In this document: positions 26,011 to 36,481 of the stretch, piece after piece
Layout: the number at the start of each line of letters is the position of its first letter
Numbering within the stretch: the first letter of the stretch is position 1
NCBI RefSeq assembly: GCF_036023875.1
Contig: NZ_CP107931.1
Location: 3,038,001-3,102,000, forward strand
Reading direction: 5' to 3'
Length of the DNA: 64,000 nt
Source: Mycobacterium sp. NBC_00419
Lineage (GTDB): Bacteria > Actinomycetota > Actinomycetes > Mycobacteriales > Mycobacteriaceae
Notes under the pieces: generated by a model
What the model was told of the DNA's origin: nothing
The model's input: the letters and a program-made list of their open reading frames with translations, nothing else
Databases searched by the model: none
Program-made: the position numbers and the translations under genes

Positions 26011-28958
26011 CTCGCCTCCTCCAGGATCGCCACTGCCACCGAAAGGCAACGCTGCCTGATCGTCTCCCATTCGGCGCCGGCCTCCGGACCCGCCCACTGC
26101 TCGTCGTCGTCCGACGGGCTGGGGTCGGCAAGCCTGCGCACCAACTGGGTTGAGACCCATTGTCGCTCAGTTCGCTGTGAACAGTAATACCGGTCCATTC
26201 CGGTGAGTACCACCGCAGCGGTCTGGTAATCCATCACATCGACCAGACCGGCGAAGTCGGCGTAGTCGGCGTGGCTGTTGCGGCACAGGATCAGGAACGC
26301 CTGCAGTCGCAGCGTCTCCGCGCAGGTCGGAATCTGCAGCCGGTCACCGGTGGGCAGCTGCACGTTCGTGGTCTCCACCGGGCTGAGCCGCTCGACACCG
26401 GCGCGGGTGACGTCGGCGTCGGTCTCCAGCGCCTCGAGCGCGATGGCCAACCGGCCGCGCCACATCGTCACGGGGTGCACCGGGCGCGGAGCGGCCGTCC
26501 TGGCGGCCAGGTAGGACCGGATCGGCTTGCGCTCGACGGTGGTGGTGGCACCCGCCGGGATTCGCTGAGGCAACGGCCGGGTGGCGTCATCGCTGCCGCG
26601 CACCCTGCCGGCCAGGTCGCCGCCGAGGCTGCCGCACCCGGTGAACGCCATCGGATCGGCGACGCAGACGGCGTCGGGAGCCAGGTCCTTGAGCCGGGCG
26701 GCGCCCTTGACCACCATCTTCAGATCTGCCGACGGCGGCATCAGCGACGAGATGTCGTCGGGGATGACGACGAGATCGCCCAGGTCGACTTTCGGTAGCG
26801 GCTTTTCGAAGTCCACCGACGGCAGGATGCGGTCCAGCCACGGCGGCAACCACCAGTTCCACTGGTCGAACATCGCCATCAGGGCGGGCACCAGGATCAG
26901 CCGGACCACGGTGGCGTCGACGGCGATCGCGACGGCGCACGCCACGCCCATCTGGGCCACCAGCGGCATGCCCGCGAAGGCGAATCCGATGAACACCGCG
27001 ATCATGATCAGTGCCGCGCTGGTGATGGTGCGCGCGCTGGTGGCCACGCCGTAGGCGACCGAGTCGCGGGTGTCGCCGGTCTGCAGGTAACGCTCCCGGA
27101 TGCGGGTGAGCAGGAAGATCTCGTAGTCCATCGACAAGCCGAAGGTCATGGCCAGCACCAGCGGCGGGATCGTGCTGTCGATGGAGGTGATCTGCTCGAA
27201 GCCCAGGCCTTCCAGCCAGCCCCACTGGAACACCATCACCAGGCTGCCGTAGGCGGCCGCGACGGACAGCACCGTCATCAGCACGCCCTTGAGCGCCAGG
27301 AACACCGACCTGATGGCGATCAGCAGCATGACGAAGGCGATCAGCGCGACGAAGACCAGCACCAACGGCTGCTTCTGTGACACCTGGTCGTCGAAGTCCT
27401 TGATCAGCGCGGTCGGGCCACCGACGTCGATCTGCACGCCGGCCGCGGCGGGCACCTTGGGCAGGTTGGCGCGCATCCAGTCGACGGTCTGGCGCGCGGC
27501 CAGGTCCTCGGGGTCCACCGAGAGCACCGCGGAGACCAACGCGCTGCGGTTGTCGTCGGAGAACACCGGCGTGGATACCGACACGATGTTGGGCGCCTTG
27601 CCCATCTCGGCGCTGATCCCCTCTAGCGCCGCGGCGTTCTTGGGATCGGAGGCGCCGCCGCCGGGGAACTCCGCCAGCACCCGCACCGGACCCAGGGAGC
27701 CGGGCCCGAGCGCTTCGGCTGCCGCCGCCACACCGCCGCGGATCTCGTGGGAGGACGGGAACTGCCGCTGCATGCTGTTGCCGAGCACCATGGAGAACGC
27801 CGGGGCGGCCATCAGGAGCAGCACCACCGTCGCCGACAGCGCCGACAGCCACGGACGGCGCATGACCTCACCGACCCAGCGGGTCCAGAACCGGGACTGG
27901 GTGGCGTCGGCACGGCGCGACCACTGCAGCGCGGGCGAGCGTTTGGCCGCGGACCGGCCGAACGTGGCCAGCACCGCCGGGATGAGCGTGGTCGACGTCA
28001 GCACCGCCACCGCGACCGCCAGGATCGCCCCGGTGGCCATGGACCGCAGGATCGGGGTGTCGATGAGATAGATGCCCGTCAGCGACGCGATGACAGTCAG
28101 GCCGGACAGCACCACCGCGAGTCCGGAGGTCGCCATCGCGGCATCAGCCGCCTGCTGCGGGTCGCGTCCGGCGCGCAGTTCCTCCCGGAAGCGCATCAGG
28201 ATGAACAGCGAATAGTCCACGGCCAGGGCGATGCCGAACATCGACACCGTCGAGGTCACGAAGACCGACATCGACGTGATCGTCGACAGGGCGTAGACCA
28301 CTCCCATCGTGATCACCACGGTGAACAGGCCCAGCACCAACGGGATGGCGGCCGCGGCCAGCGACCCGAACACCGCGAGCAAAACAATCAGAACGATCGG
28401 AAGGTTCCAGCGCTCGGCTTCGGCGATGTCGTGCTTGGTGGTGGTCTGGGCGGCGGCGCCGAGCGCGCCCTGCCCGATGACGTAGAGGCGGACCCGGCCG
28501 TTCTCGGTCTGTCCGGGCTGGTCACCCTGGACGCCGATCTTCTGCCGCAGCTGGCGGGATACGTCGACGGCGCCGGTGTTGTTGAAGTCCAGTCGTAGTG
28601 ACACGACGTAGGGGCGGTCCGGTGCGGGTGCCGGCTGAGCCGGGTTGGGCACCACCGACACGCTTGGCACTCCCTTGGCGATCGCCTCGAGCTGGGCCAC
28701 CGCCTTGTTCATGTCCTCGTAGGAGGCATCGGCACGCGGGGCGGCGACCATCGCCAGCGGAGAAGCGCCCTGATCGGGGAAGTGGTCCTCGAGTTGGTAC
28801 TGCACGTGCAGCGACTGGGAACCGTCGACGTCGAAGCCGCCACCGGTGAGCTGGTGAGACTGAGTCAGAGCCAGATAGATCGCCGGCACGAGGGCCAACA
28901 GCCAGCCTGCGAAGACCAGCCAGCGGAATCTGCGCAGGTTGCTGCTCAGACGCATCAT
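26007..28958 (-). CDS. mmpL11: RND-superfamily lipid exporter MmpL11
   Basis: 983 residues with 12 predicted helices and two large periplasmic domains, followed by a cytoplasmic C-terminal region of ~230 residues. The proton-relay segments ALAVDYSLFILMRFREEL (helix 4) and MTFGLSMDYEIFLLTRIRERY (helix 10) hold the Asp-Tyr pairs of MmpL proteins. MmpL11 exports storage-type mycolic esters to the cell surface and is linked to heme uptake with Rv0203 and MmpL3. Divergent from the hemophore genes, as in M. tuberculosis. Confidence 0.94.
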   Translation of the reverse strand: MMRLSSNLRRFRWLVFAGWLLALVPAIYLALTQSHQLTGGGFDVDGSQSLHVQYQLEDHFPDQGASPLAMVAAPRADASYEDMNKAVAQLEAIAKGVPSVSVVPNPAQPAPAPDRPYVVSLRLDFNNTGAVDVSRQLRQKIGVQGDQPGQTENGRVRLYVIGQGALGAAAQTTTKHDIAEAERWNLPIVLIVLLAVFGSLAAAAIPLVLGLFTVVITMGVVYALSTITSMSVFVTSTVSMFGIALAVDYSLFILMRFREELRAGRDPQQAADAAMATSGLAVVLSGLTVIASLTGIYLIDTPILRSMATGAILAVAVAVLTSTTLIPAVLATFGRSAAKRSPALQWSRRADATQSRFWTRWVGEVMRRPWLSALSATVVLLLMAAPAFSMVLGNSMQRQFPSSHEIRGGVAAAAEALGPGSLGPVRVLAEFPGGGASDPKNAAALEGISAEMGKAPNIVSVSTPVFSDDNRSALVSAVLSVDPEDLAARQTVDWMRANLPKVPAAAGVQIDVGGPTALIKDFDDQVSQKQPLVLVFVALIAFVMLLIAIRSVFLALKGVLMTVLSVAAAYGSLVMVFQWGWLEGLGFEQITSIDSTIPPLVLAMTFGLSMDYEIFLLTRIRERYLQTGDTRDSVAYGVATSARTITSAALIMIAVFIGFAFAGMPLVAQMGVACAVAIAVDATVVRLILVPALMAMFDQWNWWLPPWLDRILPSVDFEKPLPKVDLGDLVVIPDDISSLMPPSADLKMVVKGAARLKDLAPDAVCVADPMAFTGCGSLGGDLAGRVRGSDDATRPLPQRIPAGATTTVERKPIRSYLAARTAAPRPVHPVTMWRGRLAIALEALETDADVTRAGVERLSPVETTNVQLPTGDRLQIPTCAETLRLQAFLILCRNSHADYADFAGLVDVMDYQTAAVVLTGMDRYYCSQRTERQWVSTQLVRRLADPSPSDDDEQWAGPEAGAEWETIRQRCLSVAVAILEEAR

Positions 28959-29223
28959 GAACTGCTGGATGGCGATCTCCCCGCATTCTTCTCGGGTTTC
29001 GTGGCTGTGAGCCTACCGCAGGCGGCTGTGCGCCGACCTGCCGTGATCCGCGGAATTAGCTGGATCGAGACCTGCCGGTGCCCGTTCGTTACCGGCGGCG
29101 AACTGGCCGCCGGCTGTCGCTGATGGCAGGATGTGCGGTGCCAGACAGCGGGTCGGGGACCACCGCCGTCGCGACGTGATCGCGGCAGCGGCTGACGATC
29201 GTCGAACCGTGAGGAGCCCCCCA

Positions 29224-29742
29224 ATGCCCTGGCCCATCCCGTCTTCTGCCGCCGGATTGCGGCGCGTTCTGGGCGGCGCGCTGGCCGTCACCGCACTCGG
29301 TGGCGGTGCCGCGCTCGCCCCCATGCCGGCCACCGCGGCCCCGGACCCCTGCGCGGCAAGCTCGATCGCCAAGACCGTTGGGGGTGTGGCGAACAACACC
29401 GGCACGTACCTCGATGCGCACCCGCAGACCAACCAGGCGCTGACGACGATCTCCCAACAACAGGCCGGGCCCCAGACGCTGGTCGCCCTCAAGAGCTACT
29501 TTGACGCCAACCCACAGGCGGCCAAGGAGTTGCAGGCCATCCAGCAGCCGCTGACGAGCCTGTCCACCCAGTGCAAGTTGCCGGTGAGCCTGCCGCAACT
29601 GCTCGGGTTGATGCAGACCGCCCAGACCGCCGGCGCGACTCCCGCCCAGGCGGTCGCCGGCGTCACGACCACGTCGTCGGTGCCGGCTGTCCCGGCTGGA
29701 GTGGGCCCGCTGCCCGGTCCGTCGGCGTCGACGGCGCGGTAG
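29224..29742 (+). CDS. Hemophore-like exported protein (Rv0203-like), copy 1
   Basis: 172 residues from the ATG preceded by GAGGAG. The signal peptide ends near PMPATAAPDP. Cys43 and Cys117 can form the family disulfide. Tyr62 and His66 (TYLDAHPQTN) keep the Tyr-x3-His spacing of the heme ligands reported in Rv0203. A ~55-residue Pro/Ala/Thr-rich tail extends beyond the conserved domain, longer than in Rv0203. It probably carries heme to MmpL11/MmpL3. Divergent from mmpL11. Confidence 0.83.
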   Translation: MPWPIPSSAAGLRRVLGGALAVTALGGGAALAPMPATAAPDPCAASSIAKTVGGVANNTGTYLDAHPQTNQALTTISQQQAGPQTLVALKSYFDANPQAAKELQAIQQPLTSLSTQCKLPVSLPQLLGLMQTAQTAGATPAQAVAGVTTTSSVPAVPAGVGPLPGPSASTAR

Positions 29743-29909
29743 ATCACCGGCGCCCGAGGGTGCGCCGATGTCGGTGCTGAGCAGCTGTGACCGACATTCT
29801 CACGATTGGTTAAGCTCAAGGCAGGAAAGTCCGCAGGGTTTCTGCTTAGCTTTCTTTTGTTGGTAATCCGTACTGACACGGTCTCGCCCAACCCTCAAAG
29901 GAGTCCGAG

Positions 29910-30281
29910 ATGTTGATTTCTGCCCGTCTGGCCCGTCGCGCGGTAGTCGGAGCGATCGGCGCGGGCGCTGCCGCCGGTGCGATCCTGGTTGGCACGGCCC
30001 CTCTTGCGCTGGCCGATCCGCCGCCGAACTGCACTGCCGCTGACCTTGCCGGGGTGTCCGCCGGGGTTTCGGCTGCGACGTCGGCTTACCTGTTCACCCA
30101 TCCTGACGTCAACGCCTTCTTCACCGGCCTCGAGGGTGCGCCGCGTGACACCATCCGCACGGAAGTCCAGAAGTACCTGGACTACAACCCGTCGGTGAAG
30201 GCTGACCTGCAGGGCATCCGCCAGCCGCTGGTCGACCTCAAGAACCGCTGCGGCGGTAGCCCTGATCTCCCAGCCTCCTAG
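29910..30281 (+). CDS. Hemophore-like exported protein, copy 2
   Basis: 123 residues. The signal peptide ends at PLALADPPP. Cys41 and Cys114 frame the domain and Tyr60-x3-His64 (AYLFTHPDVNAF) matches the heme-ligand spacing of Rv0203. The downstream His89 of Rv0203 is not evident; DYNPSVKADLQGIRQPL is the common C-terminal motif. SD AAAGGAG precedes the ATG. Six bases separate its stop from the response-regulator gene, so it is probably transcribed with that two-component system. Confidence 0.85.
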   Translation: MLISARLARRAVVGAIGAGAAAGAILVGTAPLALADPPPNCTAADLAGVSAGVSAATSAYLFTHPDVNAFFTGLEGAPRDTIRTEVQKYLDYNPSVKADLQGIRQPLVDLKNRCGGSPDLPAS

Positions 30282-30287
30282 GCCGCA

Positions 30288-31007
30288 GTGCGGGTAGGTC
30301 AACAGCCCGCGCAAGAAGGCGCAGGCCGCACGGTCCTGATGGTCGATGACGACCCGGACGTACGAACCTCAGTGGCCCGTGGGCTGCGGCATTCAGGTTT
30401 CGACGTCCGGGTGGCTGCGACCGGCAAGGAAGCGCTGCGGTTGCTCTCGACCGAGAACCACGACGCGCTCGTTCTGGACGTCCAGATGCCCGAGCTCGAC
30501 GGGGTGGCCGTGGTGACAGCGCTGCGCGCGTTGGGCAACGACATTCCGATCTGTGTGCTCTCGGCACGCGACACCGTCAACGACCGCATCGCCGGTTTGG
30601 AGGCGGGTGCCGACGACTATCTGACCAAGCCGTTCGATCTGGGTGAGTTGGTGGCGCGGCTGCATGCACTGCTGCGCCGAGCCGCCAGTTCGGCCGAGGG
30701 TTCCGACGCGGTCACGATCGGATCCCTGACCATCGACACCGCCCGCCGGCTGGTGTTCGTCCAGGGTGACCGGGTCGAGCTGACCAAGCGAGAGTTCGAT
30801 CTGCTGGCGGTGCTCGCCGAGAACTCCGGTGTGGTGCTGTCCCGACAGCGGTTGCTCGAACTGGTCTGGGGCTACGACTTCGACGTCGACACCAACGTCG
30901 CCGACGTGTTCATCAGTTATCTGCGGCGCAAGCTCGAACGCGACGGGGTGCCGCGGGTCATTCAGACTGTTCGCGGGATTGGATATGTGCTGCGGGCGGA
31001 GCCGTGA
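30288..31007 (+). CDS. OmpR-type response regulator, PrrA-like
   Basis: 239 residues. Receiver: acidic pocket [10 protein letters not shown], phosphoacceptor Asp64 ([12 protein letters not shown]), Thr/Ser switch (VLSARDT), Lys in LTKPF. The OmpR winged helix has [20 protein letters not shown] and [14 protein letters not shown]. It is very similar throughout to remembered PrrA of M. tuberculosis, so it is a PrrA paralogue or orthologue. GTG start; its stop overlaps the kinase start by 4 bases. Confidence 0.92.
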   Translation: MRVGQQPAQEGAGRTVLMVDDDPDVRTSVARGLRHSGFDVRVAATGKEALRLLSTENHDALVLDVQMPELDGVAVVTALRALGNDIPICVLSARDTVNDRIAGLEAGADDYLTKPFDLGELVARLHALLRRAASSAEGSDAVTIGSLTIDTARRLVFVQGDRVELTKREFDLLAVLAENSGVVLSRQRLLELVWGYDFDVDTNVADVFISYLRRKLERDGVPRVIQTVRGIGYVLRAEP

Positions 31008-32341
31008 GGTGGCCGGGACGTAGCACCTCGCTGCGCACCCGGGTCGCCATCGCCGCCACGCTGGCCGCCGCGATCGTTGTTGCGCTACTGGCCGTACTGA
31101 CCTCGATCGTTCTTGCGAACAACGATGCGGCACAACTGGATCGGCGCCTGGACTCGATCGTCGACGCGAGCATGTACCCGGAGCAGCTCCAAGACCCCCA
31201 GCACGGTGTGCTGACCACGGGACGATCCCGCTCCACCGGGCAGGTGGTGTTCCAGCGTGGCTTCCAGTTACCGCAGCTTCCGCCCGGCACGGCGACCGTG
31301 GACGTCAACGGCGTCGACTATCGGGTGCGTACCGTGCCGGTCGATCAAGCCGGTGGGATTCTGGTGTCGATCGGCATCCGCGAGGACAGCATTCTGTTGA
31401 GCCGGGCCCGGATTCCGGTGTACATCCTGATCGGTTCGACCGCACTGCTGGTCGCTGCCGGCCTGGGCTGGCTGCTCGCCGGGCCCGCGGTGCGGCCCCT
31501 GCGCCGGCTCACCGAGCAGACTCGTCGCCTCGGTAAGGGCATCGAGCAGATGGAACCCGTGCACGGGGCCAAGGAGGCCGAGGATCTGTCCGAGGCGATG
31601 GCCCAGATGCTGCGCCGCCTCGCCGATGCTCAAGCGGCAACCACGAATTCGCTTCAGGCCGCGCAGGATTTCGCCGCCAACGCCGCCCACGAGTTGCGCA
31701 CCCCCCTGACCGCGATGCGCGCCGATCTGGACACCTTGCGCATCCACGATCTGCCTGCCGAGGAACGGGCCGAGGTGGTGGCCGACCTGTCTCGGGCCCA
31801 GCGGCGGGTGGAGGCCATCATCACCGCGCTGGGTCAATTGGCCTCGGGGCAACTGGCCCGTGTCGAGGACCGCGAGCCGATCGACGTCGCGGAGATGCTC
31901 GACCGAGTGGCGCGGGAGAACATGCGCTCGGACGCCGAGGTGCAGATCACGGTCGAGGCCGACGATCCCGGCATGATCTGGGGCTGGCCGGCGGGTCTGC
32001 GCCTGGCAGTGGACAATCTGGTGCGCAATGCGGTCACCCACGGCATGGCGACCCGCATCGTTCTCACCGCCCGTCGCAGCGCATCTCATCTGGTCATTAC
32101 CGTCGACGACGACGGGCGCGGCCTGCCTGCCGAGGAACACGATGCAGTGCTGGGCCGGTTCGCCAGGGGCAGCACCGCCACGGTGGGTGGTTCAGGTCTG
32201 GGATTGGCTCTGGTGGCCCAGCAGGCCGCGTTGCACGGCGGGACGATCGAACTGGCCGACGGACCACTCGGCGGGTTGCGCGCCACCCTGACGGTATCGA
32301 CAGGGGCGGAGACTGTTGGCGCGCAGGGCAATACGTCCTAG
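31004..32341 (+). CDS. Sensor histidine kinase, PrrB-like
   Basis: 445 residues. TM1 is at ~12-38, then a ~95-residue extracytoplasmic sensor, TM2 at ~138-160, HAMP ([16 protein letters not shown]), HisKA with His229 ([17 protein letters not shown]) and an ATPase domain ([37 protein letters not shown]). Layout and length equal PrrB. The sensor is unlike the rest in conservation and may perceive a different signal. It probably pairs with the RR and, through the operon, with the hemophore. Confidence 0.92.
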   Translation: MRWPGRSTSLRTRVAIAATLAAAIVVALLAVLTSIVLANNDAAQLDRRLDSIVDASMYPEQLQDPQHGVLTTGRSRSTGQVVFQRGFQLPQLPPGTATVDVNGVDYRVRTVPVDQAGGILVSIGIREDSILLSRARIPVYILIGSTALLVAAGLGWLLAGPAVRPLRRLTEQTRRLGKGIEQMEPVHGAKEAEDLSEAMAQMLRRLADAQAATTNSLQAAQDFAANAAHELRTPLTAMRADLDTLRIHDLPAEERAEVVADLSRAQRRVEAIITALGQLASGQLARVEDREPIDVAEMLDRVARENMRSDAEVQITVEADDPGMIWGWPAGLRLAVDNLVRNAVTHGMATRIVLTARRSASHLVITVDDDGRGLPAEEHDAVLGRFARGSTATVGGSGLGLALVAQQAALHGGTIELADGPLGGLRATLTVSTGAETVGAQGNTS

Positions 32342-32715
32342 CTGCGGCGCTTTCCCGCCAACGTGACAGCGGCGCGCCAGCCGAGGAGAAACAGCGCCGT
32401 CACCAGTGAGGCCACCACGACGAAGCTGACCGCAACGCCCTGAGAACTGGCTTTGCGCAACAACATTCCGATGACAACCGTGGATACCCACACGATCAGG
32501 CCGGTCGGCGCCACCGCAGTGGGGGCCCGCCACGCCCGCGCCAGCAGCCAGCCGGTCAACGTTCCCGACAGGAACGGCCACGCGGTCTCGGCGATGCCGC
32601 TCAGCGTCAGGCCTTCTGCGTGGCTGCGGCGCCCGATCGTGCAGAACACCACAACCAGGACGACGTCGGCCGCCAGTGCCGCTGCAACAGAACGGGTTTC
32701 GCTACGACTGTCCAT
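32338..32715 (-). CDS. DUF3054 membrane protein
   Basis: 125 residues with four hydrophobic helices (VLVVVFCTIGRRSHAEG, GIAETAWPFLSGTLTGWL, GLIVWVSTVVIGMLLR, VVASLVTALFLLGW). This is the DUF3054 family of small actinobacterial membrane proteins with no known function. Its start overlaps the 3' end of the M23 lipoprotein gene by 14 bases, so they form an operon; the 3' end overlaps the kinase gene. Confidence 0.85.
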   Translation of the reverse strand: MDSRSETRSVAAALAADVVLVVVFCTIGRRSHAEGLTLSGIAETAWPFLSGTLTGWLLARAWRAPTAVAPTGLIVWVSTVVIGMLLRKASSQGVAVSFVVVASLVTALFLLGWRAAVTLAGKRRS

Positions 32716-33967
32716 ACGTCATCACATCCAGTACCAGTGGGCTGACATCGGTGTGCTCGCTCGGCTCGAAGCCGGGTTGCATCACCGCGGGTTGACCGGC
32801 CTCGAGCTGGTCGAGATCTGCGGCCGAAGCCAGCCGATTGACCAGCCTGAAACCCGTGAGCAGGAAGGGCAGGCCGTTGGAAACCAGCGGGTCCGGACTG
32901 CTCATCACCTGGAAATGCAGGTGCGGCGCACTGGAATTGCCGCTGTTGCCCAGTTGGGCGATGGTCTGATCGGCGGTCAGCGCATCGCCGACCTTGACCC
33001 GTATGCTGCCCGGTTTCAGGTGGGCGTAGAAGGCGTAGTTGCCGCCGCCGATGTCCTGGACGATGTAGTTGCCGCCGTACTGGTCCAGCGTCAGTCCGGT
33101 GGGATTGCTGCCGGGCACCTGGTCGGGCTGGTCGTCCACCACCGTTACCACCGGCCCGTCGGACACCGCGTGGACCCCCGCGCCGTAGTAGGCATAGCTT
33201 GTCAGGTTCGCCCGGTCACCGTTGAAAAGCCTTGCATCGGGCTGTAATTGGACGTAGTCGATGGCGAACCGTTCGGCGGCCCACAGTCCGCTGTTGAGCG
33301 GGTTGACCGCCATCCGGTGATCGGTCATCGCACAGCAGCTGTTTCCGTCGAGCCAGTTGGCCCCGTCCAGCGGCGGGGCGATGGCGATGGGGCTGCGTTG
33401 TGCCACCTTGGTTGTCGCCACCGACTCGCTCAGTGTCGGCGGCAGCAGGGGAGGCGCCGGTGTGGCGACCGAGATCGACACTCGGTGGGTCAGTTCGGTG
33501 GGGTCTGCGGCACCGGTGGTGGGGTCGATGGCGATGTCGATCCACACGAGCGCACTCTGGCCCGGGCCGATCTTGTCGGTCGGCGTGGCGGCGTTGCCGA
33601 CCACTCGTGTCCAGTAGCTGAGTTGATCGCCGCTCAGCGACAGCAGGGTTCGGTCACCGCTGATGACGTCGACCGAATTGAGGGTGACGTCCTGGCCGAG
33701 CATGTTGCTCAGCCGCACCTCGTAGTCGAGATGGGTCTTGCCGTCGGTGCCGGGGACCGGTACCGGTTCGGCGATGACGGATCCGATCACCGGAGTGAAT
33801 TCCGCCGGTTGGCTGGCAGTCGAGGTCGTCGTCGCCGACACCGTCACCGTCGACGGCGAGGTGATCGTCGTCGTGGTGGTGTCCGAACAGGACGCCACCG
33901 TGAACATCGCGAGCGCGCTCACCGCAGCCCACGCCCCCTGCCCCCAACGCCACATAATTGAATCCAA
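32702..33967 (-). CDS. M23/LytM-domain lipoprotein peptidase
   Basis: 421 residues. A lipoprotein signal with lipobox VASC (Cys at ~27) is followed by a Thr/Ser-rich linker and a ~150-residue beta domain (VSIDVATP-like region). The C-terminal M23 domain has CCAMTDHRMAVNP with His, ERFAIDYVQL with Asp, and SAPHLHFQVM with the final His pair. These are the zinc ligands of LytM-type peptidoglycan endopeptidases. The divergence in the first His motif makes activity likely but not certain. Confidence 0.85.
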   Translation of the reverse strand: MDSIMWRWGQGAWAAVSALAMFTVASCSDTTTTTITSPSTVTVSATTTSTASQPAEFTPVIGSVIAEPVPVPGTDGKTHLDYEVRLSNMLGQDVTLNSVDVISGDRTLLSLSGDQLSYWTRVVGNAATPTDKIGPGQSALVWIDIAIDPTTGAADPTELTHRVSISVATPAPPLLPPTLSESVATTKVAQRSPIAIAPPLDGANWLDGNSCCAMTDHRMAVNPLNSGLWAAERFAIDYVQLQPDARLFNGDRANLTSYAYYGAGVHAVSDGPVVTVVDDQPDQVPGSNPTGLTLDQYGGNYIVQDIGGGNYAFYAHLKPGSIRVKVGDALTADQTIAQLGNSGNSSAPHLHFQVMSSPDPLVSNGLPFLLTGFRLVNRLASAADLDQLEAGQPAVMQPGFEPSEHTDVSPLVLDVMTYGQS

Positions 33968-33989
33968 TCACAGTCCGCGCTGCCGCCGG

Positions 33990-35168
33990 TCAGCGTCGGC
34001 GGTCGTCCTCACCACCGGGATCGGGTGGCGGTAGCGGTCCCTGCAGGGCACTGTCGCCGGGGTCGTCGAGCCGGCGTTGATAGGCCGCAGCGTCCTCGGC
34101 GGCGAGTTCGTCGACGACGACGTCTGGATTGAGTGCGCCTTCGGTGCGGAACATGAAGAAGAACACCACCCAGCCGATCGCCGAAATGAAGATCCAGCTG
34201 ACCAGGCGATAGATCAGCATCGCCGAGATGGCGTCGGGCAGCGTCATCCCGCTGGACACCAGACCGGGGACCAGCACGGCTTCCACCACCAGGAGACCAC
34301 CTGGCATCAACGGGATCGACCCGACCGCCCGCGCTGCGGCGTAAGCCACAGTCAACCCGGCCAGCGACGGCTTTCCGCCGGCGGCGTAGGCCGCGAATGC
34401 CAGGCAGGCGACGTCGGCCACCCAGTTGAACAGCGACCAACTGAACGCAACTCCGAGTTCACGGCGGTTCAGGCTCACCGATTCGAGCTGGCTGAGGGTC
34501 TCGCGCCACTTGCGCAGCCCGGTCTCCGGTGGCTTGCCGCGCACCGAGTTGACCCAGCCCAGAACCCTGGCCCCGATCCCGTCGATCAGTTCGGGGCGGG
34601 TCGCCACCGCCTGGGCGAGCAGCAGCAGCGCGATGAAGCCGCCGAGGGTGAACAGCAGTGAGAACGGATTGTTCTTGGCGCCCAACAGGAATGCGCCGCC
34701 GAGGCCCAGCAGGGCCAGGCCCACCACCTGCAGGGCACCCGACATCACCAGCTGCCAGGACGCCACCACCGGCGAGGCGCCCCAGGAGCGCTGCTGGCGG
34801 TAGACGAAGGTCGCCGAGAGCACCGGACCGCCCGGCATGGTGGTGCTCAGTGCGTTGCCGGCGTAGAACGCCGCCTCCGAACGCCACTGGTGCACGATCA
34901 CCCCCGCCGACCGCAGCAGGGTGCGCTGGATCTGGGCGAAGCTGTGCATCGACAGCACGGCGGCCGCGACCGCGGCGAGCACCCACCACCAGTTGGCGGT
35001 CAGCAGGCTCATCCACGCCTTGGCCAGCTGGTCCCACACCAGGGACGCTTCGACGGCCAGGACGATCAGAGCAAGGCCGAGCACCGCCCAACGGAGCCAC
35101 CAGTACTTCCCGCGAGCCGGCGGTTCGTGTTCCTCGCGGGCGGCGTCGACCGGCGCGTCGTAGGACAC
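33990..35168 (-). CDS. YbhN/LPG-synthase-like flippase-domain membrane protein (Rv0204c-like)
   Basis: 392 residues, eight or more membrane helices, of the lysylphosphatidylglycerol synthetase TM family (UPF0104). Signature pieces include AFYAGNALSTTMPGGPVLSA, RAVGSIPLMPGGLLVVEAVL and MLIYRLVSWIF. The C-terminal soluble MprF domain is absent, so it is a stand-alone membrane module, possibly a lipid translocase (inference). Divergent from the AI-2E family gene, as Rv0204c-Rv0205. Confidence 0.88.
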   Translation of the reverse strand: MSYDAPVDAAREEHEPPARGKYWWLRWAVLGLALIVLAVEASLVWDQLAKAWMSLLTANWWWVLAAVAAAVLSMHSFAQIQRTLLRSAGVIVHQWRSEAAFYAGNALSTTMPGGPVLSATFVYRQQRSWGASPVVASWQLVMSGALQVVGLALLGLGGAFLLGAKNNPFSLLFTLGGFIALLLLAQAVATRPELIDGIGARVLGWVNSVRGKPPETGLRKWRETLSQLESVSLNRRELGVAFSWSLFNWVADVACLAFAAYAAGGKPSLAGLTVAYAAARAVGSIPLMPGGLLVVEAVLVPGLVSSGMTLPDAISAMLIYRLVSWIFISAIGWVVFFFMFRTEGALNPDVVVDELAAEDAAAYQRRLDDPGDSALQGPLPPPDPGGEDDRRR

Positions 35169-35241
35169 ATGGTTCAGGGTAACGGCGAAGGATGCTCTCG
35201 ACGGTGTTCGCCGCGTGTCCGCTTGTGGTTAGGCTGACCGC

Positions 35242-36393
35242 ATGCCGGCACGCGCAACCTCAGACGACGATGCTGTCGATCCGCTGATCCGCAAGGCCGC
35301 AGCGTGGTCATGGCGCCTGCTGGTCATCGCCGGGGTCATCGCGGTGCTGCTGTGGCTGGTCGCCAAGCTCCAGGTCATCATCGTGCCGGTGGCGCTGGCC
35401 ACCATGGTGGCCGCACTGATGCTGCCGGCCGTCGACTGGCTCGACCGACGCGGCGCCCCGCGCGGTGGCGCGGTGGCACTGGTGCTCCTCGGCGGCCTCG
35501 GGGTGTTCGGCGGGATACTGACTTTCGTTGTCAGCCAATTCGTTTCGGGCCTGCCGAGCCTGGTTGAAGAGGTCACCCGCAGTATCGACAGCCTCCGTGA
35601 CTGGCTCATCGAGGGGCCCGCGCACCTGAGCCGCGAACAGATCGACAACGCGGGCAACTCCGCGATCAAGGCGCTGCGCGACAACCAGGAGAAGCTCACC
35701 ACCGGGGCGCTGTCCACGGCCGCCACCCTGACCGAGATCGTCACCGGCGCGTTCCTGGTGCTGTTTACGTTGATCTTCCTGTTGCACGGCGGGCGCAACA
35801 TCTACTCGTTCGTGACCAGGATCGTCCCGGCCGGAACCCGGGAACGGGTGCGCGCGGCCGGACGGGCCGGGTTCGGGTCGCTGATCGGCTACGTCCGGGC
35901 CACCTTCCTGGTGGCACTGGTCGACGCAGTCGGCATCGGCACCGGCCTGGCCATCATGGGCGTGCCACTGGCCCTGCCGCTGGCCTCACTGGTGTTCCTG
36001 GGCGCCTTCATCCCCCTGGTCGGTGCGGTGATCAGCGGTCTGCTGGCCGTCATCGTCGCCCTGCTGGCCAAGGGCTTCGTCTACGCCCTCATCACGCTCG
36101 GGCTGATCATTGCGGTGCAGCAGTTGGAGGCCCACATTCTGCAGCCGTTCGTGATGGGCCGCGCGGTCGCGATCCATCCGCTGGCGATCGTGCTCGCCAT
36201 CGCCGCGGGCGGTGTGCTGGCAGGCATCGTCGGGGCACTGCTGGCGGTGCCGTTGGTGGCATTCCTCAACAGCGCCATCCGGGTGCTGGTCGCCGCCGAC
36301 CCCGTTCAGGAGGCCGCCGAACTCGAGGCCGAGGACGCCGGAATCGTGTTGGACGCCGAACCTGACACCGTGCCGCCGAAGTCGGCTAACTAA
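35242..36393 (+). CDS. AI-2E-transporter-family membrane protein (Rv0205-like)
   Basis: 383 residues with about eight helices. The family central region is seen in [39 protein letters not shown] and [20 protein letters not shown]. The name comes from E. coli TqsA, but most members have other roles and the true substrate here is unknown. Convergent with mmpL3 and separated by a hairpin terminator. Confidence 0.88.
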   Translation: MPARATSDDDAVDPLIRKAAAWSWRLLVIAGVIAVLLWLVAKLQVIIVPVALATMVAALMLPAVDWLDRRGAPRGGAVALVLLGGLGVFGGILTFVVSQFVSGLPSLVEEVTRSIDSLRDWLIEGPAHLSREQIDNAGNSAIKALRDNQEKLTTGALSTAATLTEIVTGAFLVLFTLIFLLHGGRNIYSFVTRIVPAGTRERVRAAGRAGFGSLIGYVRATFLVALVDAVGIGTGLAIMGVPLALPLASLVFLGAFIPLVGAVISGLLAVIVALLAKGFVYALITLGLIIAVQQLEAHILQPFVMGRAVAIHPLAIVLAIAAGGVLAGIVGALLAVPLVAFLNSAIRVLVAADPVQEAAELEAEDAGIVLDAEPDTVPPKSAN

Positions 36394-36457
36394 TCGCCGC
36401 GGACACTGAACCCCGTCGCCGAGATCGACGAAATGGCGTGAGCCACTCGACCTTTGG

Positions 36458-36479
36458 CGCCCAAACGTTGGTTTGGGCG
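36458..36479. terminator. Bidirectional hairpin between Rv0205-like gene and mmpL3
   Basis: CGCCCAAA, loop CGTTGG, TTTGGGCG. A perfect 8-base stem between the convergent ends, directly adjacent to the mmpL3 stop. No long T-run, as usual in mycobacteria. Confidence 0.65.
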
Positions 36480-36481
36480 GA

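Noticed and set aside
29743..29909. IdeR-type iron box before hemophore 2
   Set aside because: AT-rich with TTAGCTTTC-like words, but no 19-base TTAGGTTAGSCTAACCTAA-like palindrome could be found.
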